DNA from: Streptomyces longisporoflavus
Lineage (GTDB): Bacteria; Actinomycetota; Actinomycetes; Streptomycetales; Streptomycetaceae
Reading direction: 5' to 3'
Length of the DNA stretch: 63,561 nucleotides
Assembly: GCF_014649775.1 (NCBI RefSeq)
Contig: NZ_BMTR01000031.1
Location: forward strand, 1-63,561
Each line of letters starts with the position of its first letter. Within the stretch, counting starts at the first letter, position 1. The notes beneath the pieces are model-generated. The model saw nothing but the letters and a program-made list of their open reading frames with translations. It had not been told where the DNA came from and searched no databases. A program made the translations under genes and the position numbers. This document shows, one piece after another, positions 8,570 to 17,664 of this stretch.

Positions 8570-10528
8570 TCAGAAGTCTTCCGGCGGTTCCGGCCAGTCC
8601 TCCTCCGGGGGATCCGCAGGCTGCGAGGGCTGTGCGGGGGCGCCGGGTCCCAGTTCCGTCAGGACCTTCAGTACGCCCTCCCCGTACGTCGCCAGCTTCT
8701 TTTCGCCGAGGCCGCTGATGCCGCCCAGTTCCGCGAGGGAGGACGGGCGCAGGGTGGCGATTTCTCGGAGTGTGGCGTCGTGGAAGATCACGTACGCCGG
8801 GAGGCCGAGCTCCTTGGCCTGTGCGCCGCGCCACGCCCGCAGCGCCTCGAACACCGGCACCGCTTCCTCGGGCAGCTCGGCGACGGCAGCCGCGGACTTC
8901 GCCTTGCGCTCCCCCTTCGCGGCCTTCGCCGCGGCGGGCCGCTTCGGCTCCTTGCGCAACCGCACCTCCCGCTCCCGGCCGAGCACCGCAACGCTCTGCT
9001 CGGTCAGGACCAGCGTGCCGTACTCCCCCTCGACCGCGAGCAGGCCCTGCGCCAGCAACTGCCGTATCACCCCGCGCCATTCGGCCTCCGCGAGATCCTC
9101 ACCGATCCCGAAGACCGAGAGCTGGTCGTGGTCGAACTGGATGATCTTGGCGGTCTTCTTGCCGAGCAGGATGTCGATGATCTGGCCCGCACCGAACTTC
9201 TGCCCCCGCTCACGCTGGAGCCGCACCACCGTGGAGAGGACCTTCTGGGCCGGGACCGTGCCGTCCCAGGTCTCCGGGGGCGTCAGGCACGTGTCGCAGT
9301 TGCCGCAGGACGGGGCGTCCGCGTCCTGGCCGAAGTACGTCAGGAGCTGGGCCCTGCGGCACTGGGCCGTCTCGCACAGCGCCAGCATCGAGTCCAGATG
9401 CGAGGCCGCCCGGCGGCGGAACGCCTCGTCGCCCTCGCTGCCCTGGATCATCTTCCGCTGCTGGACCACGTCCTGGAGGCCGTACGCCATCCAGGCCGTG
9501 GAGGGCAGTCCGTCACGTCCCGCGCGACCCGTCTCCTGGTAGTACCCCTCGACCGACTTCGGCAGGTCGAGGTGGGCGACGAACCGGACGTCCGGCTTGT
9601 CGATGCCCATGCCGAAGGCGATCGTCGCGCAGACGACCAGGCCCTCCTCCCGGAGGAAGCGTGACTGGTGCCTCGCGCGCGTCCCGCCGTCCAGGCCCGC
9701 GTGGTACGGAACCGCCTCGATGCCGTTCTTGCACAGGAACTCGGCGGTCTTCTCGACCGAATTGCGCGAGAGGCAGTACACGATGCCCGCGTCGCCCGCG
9801 TGCTCCTCCTTGAGGAAGGCCAGGAGCTGCTTCTTCGGCTCGACCTTCGGCACGATGCGGTACTGGATGTTGGGCCGGTCGAAGCTCGCCACGAAGTGCT
9901 TGGCGTCCGGCATGCCGAGCCGCTGGGTGATCTCCCGGTGCGTGGCGTGCGTCGCCGTCGCCGTGAGGGCGATGCGCGGCACGTCGGGCCAGCGCTCGCC
10001 GAGCAGGGACAGCGCCAGATAGTCCGGGCGGAAGTCGTGACCCCACTGCGCCACACAGTGCGCCTCGTCGATCGCGAAGACGGAGATCTTGGCGCGGGAG
10101 AGCAGATCGAGCGTCCCCTCCAAGCGCAGCCGCTCCGGCGCCAGATACAGCACGTCGAGCTCCCCGGCGAGGAACTCGGCCTCCATCACCCTGCGCTCGT
10201 CGAAATCCTGCGTGGAGTTGATGAACCCGGCCCGCACGCCCAGTGCCCGCAGCGCGTCGACCTGGTCCTGCATGAGTGCGATGAGGGGCGAGATGACCAC
10301 ACCGGTGCCGGGCCTGACCAGGGCGGGGATCTGATAGCAGAGCGACTTGCCGCCGCCGGTGGGCATCAGCACGACGGAGTCACCGCCCGCGACCACGTGC
10401 TCGATGATCGCTTCCTGCTCGCCCCGGAACGCGTCGTACCCGAAGACGCGGTGCAGCGTCCGCAGCGCGTCACTCTCCGCCACCGCGCTCGGTACGGTCA
10501 CCTCGCTCATACCACTGATCCCATCCAT
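8570..10528 (-). CDS. recQ: ATP-dependent DNA helicase RecQ
   Basis: About 652 residues if the ATG at 10528 is used; the ATG at 10510 (MSEVTVPS) is an equally good start and no ribosome site decides. It unwinds DNA 3' to 5' in recombination and repair. Walker A (MPTGGGKS) lies near residue 60, the DEAH box (IDEAHCVAQWGHDFRPD) near 154, and helicase motif VI (YQETGRAGRDG) follows. A Cys cluster (CETAQCRR, then CGNCDTC) is the RecQ zinc-binding module. A C-terminal HRDC domain (LREIATLRPSSLAELGGISG) precedes a proline- and glutamate-rich tail. Convergent with fahA; the nuo operon ends just upstream. Confidence 0.95.
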   Translation of the reverse strand: MDGISGMSEVTVPSAVAESDALRTLHRVFGYDAFRGEQEAIIEHVVAGGDSVVLMPTGGGKSLCYQIPALVRPGTGVVISPLIALMQDQVDALRALGVRAGFINSTQDFDERRVMEAEFLAGELDVLYLAPERLRLEGTLDLLSRAKISVFAIDEAHCVAQWGHDFRPDYLALSLLGERWPDVPRIALTATATHATHREITQRLGMPDAKHFVASFDRPNIQYRIVPKVEPKKQLLAFLKEEHAGDAGIVYCLSRNSVEKTAEFLCKNGIEAVPYHAGLDGGTRARHQSRFLREEGLVVCATIAFGMGIDKPDVRFVAHLDLPKSVEGYYQETGRAGRDGLPSTAWMAYGLQDVVQQRKMIQGSEGDEAFRRRAASHLDSMLALCETAQCRRAQLLTYFGQDADAPSCGNCDTCLTPPETWDGTVPAQKVLSTVVRLQRERGQKFGAGQIIDILLGKKTAKIIQFDHDQLSVFGIGEDLAEAEWRGVIRQLLAQGLLAVEGEYGTLVLTEQSVAVLGREREVRLRKEPKRPAAAKAAKGERKAKSAAAVAELPEEAVPVFEALRAWRGAQAKELGLPAYVIFHDATLREIATLRPSSLAELGGISGLGEKKLATYGEGVLKVLTELGPGAPAQPSQPADPPEEDWPEPPEDF

Positions 10529-10626
10529 CGCCCTGCCCCCGTACCTCGCGTACATCTCGTACGTCGCGCTTCGACCGCTGACTCCACGATAGGGCTCCGC
10601 ACCGACACCTCCGGAGTTATCCACAG

Positions 10627-10669
10627 GCCGATGCCCGGCACCCCGTCGGACGGAGTGCCGGGCATCGGC
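10627..10669. terminator. strong hairpin terminator at the end of the nuo operon
   Basis: Perfect 15-bp inverted repeat, gccgatgcccggcac at 10627-10641 and gtgccgggcatcggc at 10655-10669, with a 13-base loop. It starts 17 bases after the nuoN stop codon and would separate the complex I operon from recQ transcription. Confidence 0.85.
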
Positions 10670-10685
10670 GAGTAGAACAGGCGGG

Positions 10686-12350
10686 CTAGCGGACGAAGAC
10701 CCCCGCCTGGTTCGCCAGATCCAGGAAGTACTGCGGGGCCACGCCCAGGACCAGCGTCACCGCGACGCCCACGCCGATCGCCGTCATCGTCAGCGGCGAG
10801 GGCACGGCCACGGTCGGGCCGTCCGCCTTCGGCTCGCTGAAGAACATGAGCACGATCACGCGGATGTAGAAGAACGCGGCGATCGCGGACGAGAGCACAC
10901 CGACCACGACAAGCGCACCGGCGCCGCCCTCCGCCGCCGCCTTGAAGACAGCGAACTTTCCGGAGAACCCGGAGGTCAGCGGAATGCCGGCGAAGGCGAG
11001 CAGGAACACCGCGAAGACCGCGGCGACCAGCGGCGAGCGCCGTCCGAGCCCCGCCCACTTCGACAGGTGCGTGGCCTCGCCGCCCGCGTCCCGCACCAGC
11101 GTGACCACGGCGAACGCGCCGATCGTCACGAAGGAGTAGGCCGCGAGGTAGAAGAGGACCGACGAGATGCCGTCCGGGGTCATGGCGATGACACCGGCGA
11201 GGATGAAGCCCGCGTGGGCGATCGAGGAGTACGCGAGCAGCCGCTTGATGTCGGTCTGGGTGATCGCGACGATCGCGCCGGCCAGCATCGTGAGGATCAC
11301 GACGCCCCACATCACCGGACGCCAGTCCCAGCGCAGCCCCGGCAGGACCACGTAGAGGAGCCGGAGCAGCGCGCCGAAGGCGGCCACCTTCGTCGCCGCG
11401 GCCATGAAGCCGGTGACCGGGGTGGGCGCACCTTCGTACACGTCCGGGGTCCACATGTGGAACGGCACCGCGCCGACCTTGAAGAGCAGCCCCATGACGA
11501 TCATCGCGGCACCGATCAGGAGCAGCGCGTCATTGCCCATGGTGTCGGCGAGCGCGGGGTTGATCTCCTGGACGCTGCCGTCGATGACCTTGGCGATGGT
11601 GCCGTACGACACCGAGCCCGCGTAGCCGTAGAGCAGGGCGATGCCGAAGAGCAGGAACGCCGAGGAGAACGAGCCGAGCAGGAAGTACTTGACGGCGGCT
11701 TCCTGCGACATCAGGCGCTTGCGGCGGGCGAGCGCGCACAGGAGGTAGAGCGGCAGCGAGAAGACCTCAAGGGCGATGAAGAGCGTCAGGAGGTCGTTCG
11801 CCGACGGGAAGACGAGCATCCCGCCGACCGCGAAGAGCGCGAGCGGGAACACCTCGGTGGTGGTGAACCCGGCCTTGGTGGCGGCCTGTTCGCCCTCGCT
11901 GCCCGGCACGGAACCGGCCTGCGCGGCGAACGAGTCGACGCGGTTGCCGTGCGCCACCGGGTCGAGCCGCCGCTCGGCGAAGGTGAAGATCGCGACGAGT
12001 CCCGCGAGGAGGATCGTGCCCTGGAGGAAGAGCGCCGGTCCGTCGACCGCGATGGCGCCCATGGCCGCGATGTGCGCCTTCGTCGTGCCGTACCCGTTGG
12101 CGGCGAGGCCGACGACCGCGGCGAAGGCCGCGGTGAGGGCGACGACGGCCACGAACACCTGCGCGTAGTAGCGCGTTTTGCGCGGCACGAAGGCTTCGAT
12201 GAGGATTCCGAGGACCGCGGCGCCGATGACGATCAACGTCGGCGACAGCTGCGCGTACTCGATGGTGGGAGTGTCGATCTTGTCGATCGCGTCCCCGGGC
12301 GCCGCGGCCGACGCCATTGTCCACAGGCTGTGGACGGCTGATGCGCTCAC
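10686..12350 (-). CDS. nuoN: NADH-quinone oxidoreductase subunit N
   Basis: 554 residues, a polytopic antiporter-like subunit in the membrane arm of complex I. Many hydrophobic helices are visible. Conserved polar motifs include VGAVPFHMWTPDVYEGAPTP and the following TM segments with KVAAFGALLRLL, which contain the Lys residues of the proton channel. The GTG start overlaps the nuoM stop (GTGA), so translation is probably coupled. It is the last gene of the operon. The N-terminal 40 residues before the first helix are longer than in enteric NuoN. Confidence 0.95.
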   Translation of the reverse strand: MSASAVHSLWTMASAAAPGDAIDKIDTPTIEYAQLSPTLIVIGAAVLGILIEAFVPRKTRYYAQVFVAVVALTAAFAAVVGLAANGYGTTKAHIAAMGAIAVDGPALFLQGTILLAGLVAIFTFAERRLDPVAHGNRVDSFAAQAGSVPGSEGEQAATKAGFTTTEVFPLALFAVGGMLVFPSANDLLTLFIALEVFSLPLYLLCALARRKRLMSQEAAVKYFLLGSFSSAFLLFGIALLYGYAGSVSYGTIAKVIDGSVQEINPALADTMGNDALLLIGAAMIVMGLLFKVGAVPFHMWTPDVYEGAPTPVTGFMAAATKVAAFGALLRLLYVVLPGLRWDWRPVMWGVVILTMLAGAIVAITQTDIKRLLAYSSIAHAGFILAGVIAMTPDGISSVLFYLAAYSFVTIGAFAVVTLVRDAGGEATHLSKWAGLGRRSPLVAAVFAVFLLAFAGIPLTSGFSGKFAVFKAAAEGGAGALVVVGVLSSAIAAFFYIRVIVLMFFSEPKADGPTVAVPSPLTMTAIGVGVAVTLVLGVAPQYFLDLANQAGVFVR

Positions 12351-13918
12351 TTGGCCGCCTCCACGTCGGGCTTCGGGTCCTTCTGCTGTACGTCGGACAT
12401 GGTGTGCTTGACCGCCGGGTTCACAAGATCGGTGAGCGGCTTCGGGTAGACACCGAGGCCGATCAGGAGCGCGATCAGCGGCGCGACGACCAGGAGTTCA
12501 CGAGCCCGCAGGTCCGGCATGGCCGAGACCTCTGGCTTGACCGGGCCCGTCATCGTCCGCTGGTAGAGGACGAGGGTGTAGAGCGCGGCGAGCACGATGC
12601 CGATGGTGGCGATGATCCCGACCACCGGGTAGCGCGCGAACGCGCCCACGAGGACCAGGAATTCACTCACGAAGGGCGCGAGTCCCGGCAGCGAGAGCGT
12701 CGCGAGGCCGCCGATCAGGAAGGTGCCGGCGAGTACCGGTGCGACCTTCTGCACCCCTCCGTAGTCCGCGATGAGCCGCGAACCGCGACGCGAGATCAGG
12801 AAGCCGGCCACCAGCATCAGGGCGGCCGTCGAGAGCCCGTGATTGACCATGTACAGCGTCGCGCCGGACTGGCCCTGCGAGGTCATCGCGAAGATGCCGA
12901 GGATGATGAACCCGAAGTGCGAGATCGACGCGTACGCCACCAGGCGCTTGATGTCGCGCTGGCCGACCGCGAGCAGTGCGCCGTAGACGATGCTGATCAG
13001 CGCGAGCACGAGGATGACCGGCGTCGCCCACTTGCTCGCCTCGGGGAAGAGCCCGAGGCAGAACCGCAGCATCGCGAAGGTGCCGACCTTGTCGACGACC
13101 GCCGTGATCAGCACGGCGACCGGGGCCGTGGACTCGCCCATCGCGTTCGGCAGCCAGGTGTGCAGCGGCCACAGCGGCGCCTTCACCGCGAAGGCGAAGA
13201 AGAAGCCGAGGAACAGCCACCGCTCGGTGCTCGTCGCCATCTCCAGCGTGCCGTTGGCCCGCGCCTCGGTGATCTCCTGGAGCGAGAAGTTCCCGGCCAC
13301 TACGTAGAGCCCGATGACCGCGGCCAGCATGATGAGGCCGCCGACGAGGTTGTAGAGCAGGAACTTCACGGCCGCGTACGAGCGCTGCGCCGAGGCGTTC
13401 TCGTCGGTACCCGAGTGGGCACGGTCCCCAAAGCCGCCGATGAGGAAGTACATCGGGATGAGCATGGCTTCGAAGAAGATGTAGAAGAGGAAGACGTCCG
13501 TGGCCGCGAAGGAGATGATCACCATCGCCTCGACGGCCAGGATCAGGGCGAAGAAGCCCTGGGTCGGCCGCCAGCGCGAAGACTTGGTCTCCAGGGGATC
13601 GGCGTCGTGCCACCCCGCGAGGACGATGAAGGGGATCAGGAGCGCGGTGAGCGCGATGAGGGCGACACCGATGCCGTCCACACCCAGTTCGTACCGCACC
13701 CCGAATTCCGCGATCCAGGAACGCGACTCGGTCAGTTGATAGCGGGCCCCGTCGGGGTCGAACCGCACGAGCACGGTCACGGCGAGCGCGAGCGTGGCGA
13801 GCGAGACGAGCAGCGCGAGCCACTTGGCGGCGGTGCGCCGGGCGGCCGGTACGGCTGCCGTGGCGATCGCGCCGACCGCGGGCAGGACCGCCGTCGCTGT
13901 CAGGAGGGGAAAGGACAT
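12347..13918 (-). CDS. nuoM: NADH-quinone oxidoreductase subunit M
   Basis: 523 residues from the ATG at 13918 (MSFPLLTATAVLPAVG), preceded by GAGGG; the frame stays open far upstream across nuoL, but that extension is antisense-style noise in another frame. It is an antiporter-like membrane subunit. The family signature FFAFAVKAPLWPLHTWLPNA and VDKVGTFAMLRF are present, along with FFEAMLIPMYFLIGGFG with its conserved Glu. It lies 5 bases after the nuoL stop and overlaps nuoN by 4 bases. Confidence 0.96.
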   Translation of the reverse strand: MSFPLLTATAVLPAVGAIATAAVPAARRTAAKWLALLVSLATLALAVTVLVRFDPDGARYQLTESRSWIAEFGVRYELGVDGIGVALIALTALLIPFIVLAGWHDADPLETKSSRWRPTQGFFALILAVEAMVIISFAATDVFLFYIFFEAMLIPMYFLIGGFGDRAHSGTDENASAQRSYAAVKFLLYNLVGGLIMLAAVIGLYVVAGNFSLQEITEARANGTLEMATSTERWLFLGFFFAFAVKAPLWPLHTWLPNAMGESTAPVAVLITAVVDKVGTFAMLRFCLGLFPEASKWATPVILVLALISIVYGALLAVGQRDIKRLVAYASISHFGFIILGIFAMTSQGQSGATLYMVNHGLSTAALMLVAGFLISRRGSRLIADYGGVQKVAPVLAGTFLIGGLATLSLPGLAPFVSEFLVLVGAFARYPVVGIIATIGIVLAALYTLVLYQRTMTGPVKPEVSAMPDLRARELLVVAPLIALLIGLGVYPKPLTDLVNPAVKHTMSDVQQKDPKPDVEAAK

Positions 13919-13923
13919 CGGTA

Positions 13924-15870
13924 TCAGACCGCCCTCATCAGCAGGGTCGCGGCGATGAGTACCGCAACGCCGCCGAACATCGAGACCGCGTAGGAGCGGG
14001 CATAGCCGTTCTGCATCTTGCGCAGCCGTCCGGAGAGGCCGCCGACCGAGGCCGCCGTGCCGTTGACGACTCCGTCTACCAGGGTGTGGTCGACGTAGAC
14101 CAGGGAGCGGGTGAGGTGCTCTCCGCCGCGCACCAGGACGACGTGGTTGAAGTCGTCCTGGAGGAGATCGCGCCGGGCCGCCCGGGTGAGCAGCGAACCG
14201 CGCGGGGCGGTGACCGGGACGGGACGGCGCCCGTACTGGACGTAGGCGAGGGCCACACCGATGATCAAGACCACCATGGTGGCGCCCGTGACCGTGGCGG
14301 CGCTCAGCGGCGAGTGACCGTGGTCGTGCCGGGTGACCGGCTCCAGCCAGTGCATGAAGCGGTCGCCGATGCTGAAGAAGCCGCCCGCGAAGACCGACCC
14401 GAAGGCGAGCACGATCATCGGGATCGTCATGGACCTGGGCGACTCGTGCGGGTGCGGCTCGTCGTGCTCGCCGTGTGTCTCGGCGGCGGGCTCGGCGCTC
14501 GGCTGGTCCGGGGAGGCCGTCGCGCGGTGGCGCCAGCGCTCCTCGCCGAAGAAGGTCATGATCATCACCCGCGTCATGTAGAACGCGGTGATCGCGGCGC
14601 CGAGCAGCGCGACCGAGCCGAGGATCCAGCCCTCCGCGCCGCCCTTGGCGAACGCCGCCTCGATGATCTTGTCCTTGGAGAAGAAGCCGGACAGGCCGGG
14701 GAAGCCGATGATCGCCAGGTAGCCGAGGCCGAAGGTCACGAAGGTGACCGGCATGTACTTCCTGAGGCCGCCGTACTTCCGCATGTCGACCTCGTCGTTC
14801 ATGCCGTGCATGACCGAACCGGCCCCGAGGAAGAGCCCGGCCTTGAAGAAGCCGTGCGTCACGAGGTGCATGATCGCGAAGACGTAACCGATGGGGCCGA
14901 GGCCCGCGGCCAGGATCATGTAGCCGATCTGGGACATCGTCGAGCCGGCGAGGGCCTTCTTGATGTCGTCCTTGGCGCAACCGACGATCGCACCGAAGAG
15001 GAGCGTGACCGCACCCACGACGGTGACGACGAGTTGCGCGTCCGGGGCGCCGTTGAAGATCGCGCCGGAGCGGACGATCAAGTACACGCCGGCGGTCACC
15101 ATCGTCGCCGCGTGGATGAGGGCCGAGACCGGGGTCGGGCCCTCCATCGCGTCGCCGAGCCAGGACTGCAGCGGCACCTGGGCCGACTTGCCGCACGCCG
15201 CGAGCAGCAGCATCAGGCCGATGGCCGTCAGCTTGCCCTCCGACGTCTCACCCGTGGCCTCCAGGACAGGACCGAAGGCGAAGGTCCCGAAGGTGGTGAA
15301 CATCAGCATGATCGCGATCGAGAGGCCCATGTCGCCGACCCTGTTGACCAGGAAAGCCTTCTTCGCGGCGGTGGCCGCGCTGGGCTTGTGCTGCCAGAAG
15401 CCGATCAGGAGGTACGAGGCGAGGCCGACGCCCTCCCATCCGACGTACAGGAGGAGGTAGTTGTCGGCGAGGACCAGGATGAGCATCGCCGCGAGGAACA
15501 GGTTGAGGTAGCCGAAGAAGCGGCGGCGCCGCTCGTCGTGCTCCATGTACCCGATGGAGTAGATGTGGATCAGTGTGCCGACACCGGTGATCAGCAGCAC
15601 GAACGTCATCGACAGCTGGTCGAGCTGGAAGGCGACGTCCGCCTGGAAACCCTCCACGGGGATCCAGCTGAACAGATGCTGCGAGAGGGTGCGCTCCTCG
15701 GCGCCCCTGCCCAGCATGTCGGCGAAGAGCACCGCACCCACGACGAAGGAGGCGGCCGCGAGCAGCGTGCCGAGCCAGTGGCCGACACGGTCCAGCCGCC
15801 GCCCGCCGCACAGCAGTACGGCCGCTCCGAGCAGAGGCGCTGCCACGAGCAGCGCGATCAGGTTCTCCAC
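13924..15870 (-). CDS. nuoL: NADH-quinone oxidoreductase subunit L
   Basis: 648 residues, the largest antiporter-like subunit, at the distal end of the membrane arm. Visible signatures are QLDQLSMTFVLLITGVG, YVGWEGVGLASYLLIGFW (conserved Glu) and KSAQVPLQSWLGDAMEGPTP. The long C-terminal region corresponds to the amphipathic lateral helix that braces subunits M and N, followed by a final TM segment. There is a His-rich insert (ETHGEHDEPHPHESP) in a loop near residue 460. GTG start at 15870, 14 bases after nuoK. Confidence 0.96.
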   Translation of the reverse strand: MENLIALLVAAPLLGAAVLLCGGRRLDRVGHWLGTLLAAASFVVGAVLFADMLGRGAEERTLSQHLFSWIPVEGFQADVAFQLDQLSMTFVLLITGVGTLIHIYSIGYMEHDERRRRFFGYLNLFLAAMLILVLADNYLLLYVGWEGVGLASYLLIGFWQHKPSAATAAKKAFLVNRVGDMGLSIAIMLMFTTFGTFAFGPVLEATGETSEGKLTAIGLMLLLAACGKSAQVPLQSWLGDAMEGPTPVSALIHAATMVTAGVYLIVRSGAIFNGAPDAQLVVTVVGAVTLLFGAIVGCAKDDIKKALAGSTMSQIGYMILAAGLGPIGYVFAIMHLVTHGFFKAGLFLGAGSVMHGMNDEVDMRKYGGLRKYMPVTFVTFGLGYLAIIGFPGLSGFFSKDKIIEAAFAKGGAEGWILGSVALLGAAITAFYMTRVMIMTFFGEERWRHRATASPDQPSAEPAAETHGEHDEPHPHESPRSMTIPMIVLAFGSVFAGGFFSIGDRFMHWLEPVTRHDHGHSPLSAATVTGATMVVLIIGVALAYVQYGRRPVPVTAPRGSLLTRAARRDLLQDDFNHVVLVRGGEHLTRSLVYVDHTLVDGVVNGTAASVGGLSGRLRKMQNGYARSYAVSMFGGVAVLIAATLLMRAV

Positions 15871-15884
15871 TTTTCAGCGACCCC

Positions 15885-16184
15885 TTACAGCTTCATCAGG
15901 CTGGCGTCGTCGACCGAGGCCGAGTGACGGGAGCGGAACAGCGACACGATGATCGCGAGGCCGACCACGACTTCCGCCGCGGCGACGACCATCGTGAAGA
16001 ACGCGATGATCTGGCCGTCGAGATTGCCGTGCAGCCTGGAGAAGGCCACGAAGGCGAGGTTGCACGCGTTGAGCATCAGCTCGATACACATGAAGACCAC
16101 GATCGCGTTCCGCCTGATCAGCACGCCGGTGGCGCCGATCGCGAACAACAGCGCCGCGAGATACAGGTAATTGACCGGATTCAC
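15885..16184 (-). CDS. nuoK: NADH-quinone oxidoreductase subunit K
   Basis: 99 residues, three TM helices, the standard size. The conserved membrane Glu residues of the proton path are in VVFMCIELMLNACNLAFV and VAAAEVVVGLAI. The GTG start at 16184 overlaps the nuoJ stop (GTGA). Confidence 0.96.
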   Translation of the reverse strand: MNPVNYLYLAALLFAIGATGVLIRRNAIVVFMCIELMLNACNLAFVAFSRLHGNLDGQIIAFFTMVVAAAEVVVGLAIIVSLFRSRHSASVDDASLMKL

Positions 16185-16996
16185 TTCGACGCCTCCTCGG
16201 TCTTGGGCGACCGCTCGAGACGGTCCGCGGAGCGCTGTTCGAGGGCCCGCAGGTCGTCAAGGGCCTCGTTCGACACGTCGCGGATCTGGCCGCGCTCCCG
16301 CAGCGTCTTGTTGACCGTGAGCTCCGACGGGGTGCCGTCGGGGAGCAGGCCCGCGATGTCCACGGCGTTGTGCCGGGCGTAGACACCGGGGGCGGGCAGC
16401 GGCGGCAGGTGGTTGGAGCGCACGCGGGCCTCGGACATCTCGCGCTGCGTCTTGGCGCGCTCCGTGCGCTCGCGGTGGGTGAGCACCATCGCGCCGACGG
16501 TGGCGGTGATGAGCAGGGCGCCGGTGATCTCGAAGGCGAAGACGTACTTCGTGAAGATGCTCTCGGCGAGGCCCTCCACGTTGCCGCCCGCGTTCGCCTT
16601 GCCCATGCCCGCGAACTCGTTCACCGAGGCGTTCCCGATGCCCGCGAAGAGCAGGACGGCGAAGCCGAAGCCGCAGAGCCCGGCCAGCCAGCGCTGGCCC
16701 TTGATGGTCTCCTTCAGGGAGTCGGCGGCGGTGACGCCGACGAGCATGACCACGAAGAGGAAGAGCATCATGATCGCGCCGGTATAGACGACGACCTGGA
16801 CGATGCCCAGGAAGTACGCCCCGTTGGCGAGGTAGAAGACCGCAAGGATGATCATGGTCCCGGCGAGGCAGAGCGCGCTGTGCACGGCCTTCTTCATGAG
16901 GATCGTGCACAGGGCGCCGATCACGGCGACCGTGCCGAGCACCCAGAACTGGACGGCCTCACCGGTGGATGTGGTGTAGGCGGCGAGTTCGGTCAT
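16181..16996 (-). CDS. nuoJ: NADH-quinone oxidoreductase subunit J
   Basis: 271 residues from the ATG at 16996 (MTELAAYTTS), which overlaps the nuoI stop as ATGA. Five predicted TM helices; the family signature YTGAIMMLFLFVVMLVG is present. The hydrophilic C-terminal tail of about 90 residues (from HRERTERAKTQREMSEAR) is longer than in enteric NuoJ and is typical of actinobacteria as far as I know. Confidence 0.95.
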   Translation of the reverse strand: MTELAAYTTSTGEAVQFWVLGTVAVIGALCTILMKKAVHSALCLAGTMIILAVFYLANGAYFLGIVQVVVYTGAIMMLFLFVVMLVGVTAADSLKETIKGQRWLAGLCGFGFAVLLFAGIGNASVNEFAGMGKANAGGNVEGLAESIFTKYVFAFEITGALLITATVGAMVLTHRERTERAKTQREMSEARVRSNHLPPLPAPGVYARHNAVDIAGLLPDGTPSELTVNKTLRERGQIRDVSNEALDDLRALEQRSADRLERSPKTEEASK

Positions 16997-17664
16997 CGGT
17001 TGATCACCTCCCCGGACGCGGGCTCGGAGTCCCCGAAGGTGGAGGCGGCTTCCTGGGGCGTCTCGCCCTTGGAGAGAGCCACTTGGGGCACCGTGCCGGG
17101 CGCGGCCTCCGTCACCAGACCGCGGTAGTAGTCCTGCTCGTCCGCGCCGGGGAAGATCGAGTGCGGTGACTCGACCATGCCTTCCTCCAGGCCCGCGAGC
17201 AGCTGCTCCTTGGTGAAGATGAGCTTCTCGCGGCTGCTGTCGGCCAGCTCGAACTCGTTCGTCATCGTCAACGCGCGCGTGGGGCACGCCTCGATGCACA
17301 GGCCGCACAGGATGCAGCGGGCGTAGTTGATCTGGTAGACGCGGCCGTAACGCTCGCCCGGGGAGTAGCGCTCCTCCTCGGTGTTGTCCGCGCCCTCCAC
17401 ATAGATCGCGTCGGCTGGGCAGGCCCAGGCGCAGAGTTCGCAGCCGACGCACTTCTCCAGGCCGTCCGGATGGCGGTTGAGCTGGTGCCTGCCGTGGAAG
17501 CGGGGAGCGGTGATCTTCTCCTGCTCCGGATACTGCTCGGTCAGCCGCTTCTTGAACATGGCCTTGAAGGTCACGCCGAAGCCCGCGACGGGGTTCTGGA
17601 ACCCCTGCTTCGATTGGTTCGACTCGTGCTGCGACTGGTTGGGCTCGTTCTTCGACTCAGCCAT
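16993..17664 (-). CDS. nuoI: NADH-quinone oxidoreductase subunit I, two [4Fe-4S] clusters
   Basis: 223 residues from the ATG at 17664 (MAESKNEPNQ), chosen for its perfect ggagg ribosome site. The two ferredoxin motifs CVGCELCAWACP and CILCGLCIEACP bind clusters N6a and N6b, which pass electrons from the hydrophilic arm toward NuoB. The first 30 residues are Gln/Asn/Ser-rich and not conserved. The start lies inside the last codons of nuoH (8-base overlap). Confidence 0.96.
   Translation of the reverse strand: MAESKNEPNQSQHESNQSKQGFQNPVAGFGVTFKAMFKKRLTEQYPEQEKITAPRFHGRHQLNRHPDGLEKCVGCELCAWACPADAIYVEGADNTEEERYSPGERYGRVYQINYARCILCGLCIEACPTRALTMTNEFELADSSREKLIFTKEQLLAGLEEGMVESPHSIFPGADEQDYYRGLVTEAAPGTVPQVALSKGETPQEAASTFGDSEPASGEVINR

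Noticed and set aside
13919..15196. 5' extension of the nuoM frame to 949 codons
   Set aside because: The extra part lies over nuoL in another frame and has Arg/Pro/His-rich noise; nuoM has its own start and ribosome site at 13918.
14086..15927. Long plus-strand frame across nuoL
   Set aside because: Antisense shadow of nuoL, rich in Asp/Glu/Arg/His with no motif.
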